Positions 62,160 through 64,000 of a DNA stretch of 64,000 nucleotides are shown here, piece by piece (position 1 is the stretch's first letter; each line of letters opens with the position of its first letter). Source of the stretch: Streptomyces sp. NBC_01244 (lineage in GTDB: Bacteria; Actinomycetota; Actinomycetes; Streptomycetales; Streptomycetaceae); the NCBI RefSeq assembly GCF_035987325.1, contig NZ_CP108488.1, positions 4,650,001 through 4,714,000 of the forward strand. Reading direction: 5' to 3'. A program made the position numbers and the translations under genes. The notes under the pieces are model-generated. The model saw only the letters and a list, made by a program, of their open reading frames with translations. It was not told the origin of the DNA and searched no databases.

Positions 62160-62244
62160 CGGTGGGTGTGGGATTTGAACCCACGGTGACTCGCGCCACG
62201 ACGGTTTTCAAGACCGTTCCCTTAGGCCGCTCGGGCAACCCACC
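62160..62244 (-). tRNA. tRNA-Ser(TGA)
   Basis: An 85-nt class II tRNA with acceptor GGTGGGT/ACCCACC, anticodon loop CTTGAAA (TGA), long variable arm and T-loop TTCAAAT. Confidence 0.95.
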
Positions 62245-62301
62245 TGGCGGATACAGAGTACCGGGCGGCGGGGGTGAGTGGCGCTGGGGATTCGCGGGGG
62301 G

Positions 62302-63255
62302 TCAGGCGGTCTGGGCCTTGTCGTAGGCCGCCTTCGCCTCGTTGCCGAAGTACGGGCCGTACATGCGGTTCGGCAGGAAGGTGTAGCCGAAGCTGTTCAC
62401 CGAGACCTGGGTGCCCAGGCCGGTCGCCTCGTTGAAGTCCTGGAACCAGGGACCGCCGCTGGAGCCGCCCGTCATGTTGCAGGGCAGGCTGTGGTCCTTG
62501 GTCAGCAGGAAGTCCTTGCCGCTGTTGCCGCTGCAGTAGACGAGCTTGGTGCCGTCGTACGGGGCCGCCGCCGGGAAGCCGAAGGCGTACATCTTCTTGT
62601 TGTAGCCGCCGTTGAAGACGATGCCCTGGGCTCCGACGGTCTGGCTGAGCGTCCGTCCGTTCAGCGGGGCGACGACCGCCAGGCCGACGTCCATGTTCAT
62701 GTCCTCGCTCGCCACCCACTGGTCGGTCGCGAAGGTCTTGGTGGCCGTCCACTGGCCGTAGGGCGCGTTCCCGTTGTCGTACCCCGGGACGAAGATCCAG
62801 TTGGTGTGCCAGGCGCCCTGGTACTTCACGCAGTGGCCGGCGGTGATCACCGTGCTGCCGTTGGCGCTGGTGATCGAGTCACCCGAGCAGGAGGCGCTCT
62901 TCCCGTTGAAGGTGAAGAAGACCCGGCCCGAGGTTTTGACGACCGCGCCACCGGACGTCCAGGCTCCACCCGGCTGGGGGAAGGCCGCGGGGGAGACGCC
63001 GGCGGGGGTCGGGGCGATCGTCGTGGGGCGCTCCGCGGCGGTGGGCGCCGTACGGGTGGTCGCGCCCGGGGCGGCGATGCCCGGGGCGGCCGTGATGTCC
63101 AGTGGGGTGGCGGCCCGCATCTGTGCGGCCGACCAGGACCCGGGAGCGGGGGCGGGGCGCTGCGCGGCGGCCGAGGGGGAGGCCGCCGTCAACGCACCCG
63201 CAAGCAGGGCCCCTGTCGCGAGCAAGACCGATATGGCTGTCCGATGGCGATTCAC
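62302..63255 (-). CDS. Secreted trypsin-like serine protease
   Basis: A 317-residue secreted protein. The signal peptide ends near residue 31 (AAAQR). A Pro/Ala-rich propeptide of about 75 residues follows. The protease has the chymotrypsin-fold triad: His in TAGHC, Asp in MNMDVGLAVV, Ser in GGSSGGPW, with a Cys pair at the His loop. It resembles Streptomyces trypsin-like proteases of the V8/glutamyl-endopeptidase group more than SGPA. GTG 63255 has AAGGAG upstream. A subtilisin-inhibitor gene (46838) is elsewhere in the window. Confidence 0.82.
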   Translation of the reverse strand: MNRHRTAISVLLATGALLAGALTAASPSAAAQRPAPAPGSWSAAQMRAATPLDITAAPGIAAPGATTRTAPTAAERPTTIAPTPAGVSPAAFPQPGGAWTSGGAVVKTSGRVFFTFNGKSASCSGDSITSANGSTVITAGHCVKYQGAWHTNWIFVPGYDNGNAPYGQWTATKTFATDQWVASEDMNMDVGLAVVAPLNGRTLSQTVGAQGIVFNGGYNKKMYAFGFPAAAPYDGTKLVYCSGNSGKDFLLTKDHSLPCNMTGGSSGGPWFQDFNEATGLGTQVSVNSFGYTFLPNRMYGPYFGNEAKAAYDKAQTA

Positions 63256-63389
63256 GCATGACTCCTTCTGCCGTGCCCGGATGAAGAGTTGTCGGTGCGG
63301 ATCGGGGGCAGAGTGGCACGCCGGGAACGAGATGTCAGGCACCAGTCGGAACGTTCGGTCGGTTCCGGCCAGGAAATGGCCAACTCCGG

Positions 63390-64000
63390 TTAGGTGGTGA
63401 GGAGGACACCCGCGTACGAGGCTCCGGCCACCACCACCCAGGCCGCGAGGCCCAACAGGGCCGCACGGCCGCCGGTACGGGACAGGGTGGGCAGGTGGAC
63501 CGCGCTGCCCAGGCCGAACAGAGCTGCGGCCAGCAGCAGTTCCTGGGCGGTGTGCGCCCCTTCCAGCACTGCGTCGGGCAGTATCCCGGTGGCGCGCAGC
63601 GCGGCCGCCGCGAGGAACCCGGCCACGAACAGCGGCACCGGAGCCGGTCGGCGGCCCGCGGGCGTGCGCATTCCTCGCCTGCGTGCCCGTACCGCGAAGG
63701 CCACCGCCGCGACCAGCGGGGCCAGCATCGCCACGCGCATCAGCTTGATCAGCACGGCTTCGCCGAGTGCGCCGGGGCCGGCCGTCTGAGCGGTCGCCAC
63801 GACCTGGCCGACGTCGTGGACGCTCGCGCCCACCCAGCGGCCGAAGTCCGGGTCGGAGAGTCCGAGCGGAGACTGGAGGAGCGGGAGGACGGCGATGGCG
63901 AGGGTGCCGCACAGGGTGACCAGAGCCACCGAGGAGGCCACGTCCTCCTCGTCGCTGCCCGAGACCTGGCTGACGGCTCCGATGGCCGAGGCTCCGCAGA
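63390..64000 (-). CDS. YeiH-family membrane transporter, 5' end cut by the window
   Basis: The C-terminal 203 residues or so of a YeiH (putative sulfate exporter) family protein; the start lies beyond position 64000. Visible are the family segments CGASAIGAVSQVSGSDEEDVASSVALVTLCGT and then about five transmembrane helices, including GVGASVHDVGQVVATA-like (RWVGASVHDVGQVVATAQTAG). The final helix ends AGVLLTT. Function of the family is not settled. The gene is convergent with nothing and lies 134 bp upstream of the protease start. Confidence 0.82.
   Translation of the reverse strand, partial: CGASAIGAVSQVSGSDEEDVASSVALVTLCGTLAIAVLPLLQSPLGLSDPDFGRWVGASVHDVGQVVATAQTAGPGALGEAVLIKLMRVAMLAPLVAAVAFAVRARRRGMRTPAGRRPAPVPLFVAGFLAAAALRATGILPDAVLEGAHTAQELLLAAALFGLGSAVHLPTLSRTGGRAALLGLAAWVVVAGASYAGVLLTT

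Overview
The window is a high-GC actinobacterial chromosome segment, almost certainly Streptomyces. The evidence is codon-position GC bias, frequent GTG starts, paired late-development sigma factors (SigF/SigN type), a Streptomyces subtilisin inhibitor, and two copies of the ParB site TGTTTCACGTGAAACA. The order upp, tadA, sigF, sigN and an ECF sigma gene resembles the core region flanking oriC in Streptomyces. From memory of that gene order, the right end should point towards oriC.

Region 1 (1-4291) looks like one end of an integrated element. It has an rRNA-leader-like stretch, a GntR-type regulator with a near-perfect 30-bp operator, and a four-gene cassette: HTH-kinase, P-loop kinase, NAD-binding dehydrogenase and a convergent HAD phosphatase. 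It stops at a 3' half of tRNA-Ser(GGA), the usual scar of tRNA-targeted integration. No integrase is visible, so the element probably continues past the left edge.

Region 2 (4.5-24.2 kb) is chromosomal. It holds a helicase-like WYL protein, a GGCT-like protein, an ECF41-type sigma factor with an NmrA-like partner, an AspT-family antiporter, a PIN toxin with an internal deletion, and a universal stress protein. Next comes a PucR-xanthine-dehydrogenase locus with a broken molybdate-binding gene beside it. DoxX, VOC, HhH-GPD and cupin proteins follow, then an orphan OpcA and a HerA-like ATPase.

Region 3 (24.2-36.5 kb) is conserved core: a ParB-like small protein, a LytR_C protein, upp, a stress protein, tadA with its partner gene, tRNA-Ser(CGA), small secreted and membrane proteins, sigF, sigN, a lipoprotein, a MarR-MFS efflux pair and a TetR gene.

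Region 4 (36.5-46.7 kb) begins with a four-gene operon in which a two-component system precedes a GT2-GtrA protein and a GT39-like glycosyltransferase. It continues with an amidohydrolase-monooxygenase pair, an Lrp-DUF2797 pair, a PH-domain protein, tRNA-Arg(ACG) and tRNA-Ser(GCT).

Region 5 (46.8-64 kb) has an SSI inhibitor, a large degenerate PAS/histidine-kinase/receiver protein with repeated GRRR motifs, an acyl-CoA ligase, a parS site and an ECF sigma gene. A five-gene translationally coupled operon follows, closely matching the mycobacterial igr steroid side-chain operon. The end holds small secreted proteins, a flavin monooxygenase, tRNA-Ser(TGA), a secreted serine protease and a truncated YeiH-family transporter.

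All calls come from reading the sequence and recalled family knowledge. No database search was run.
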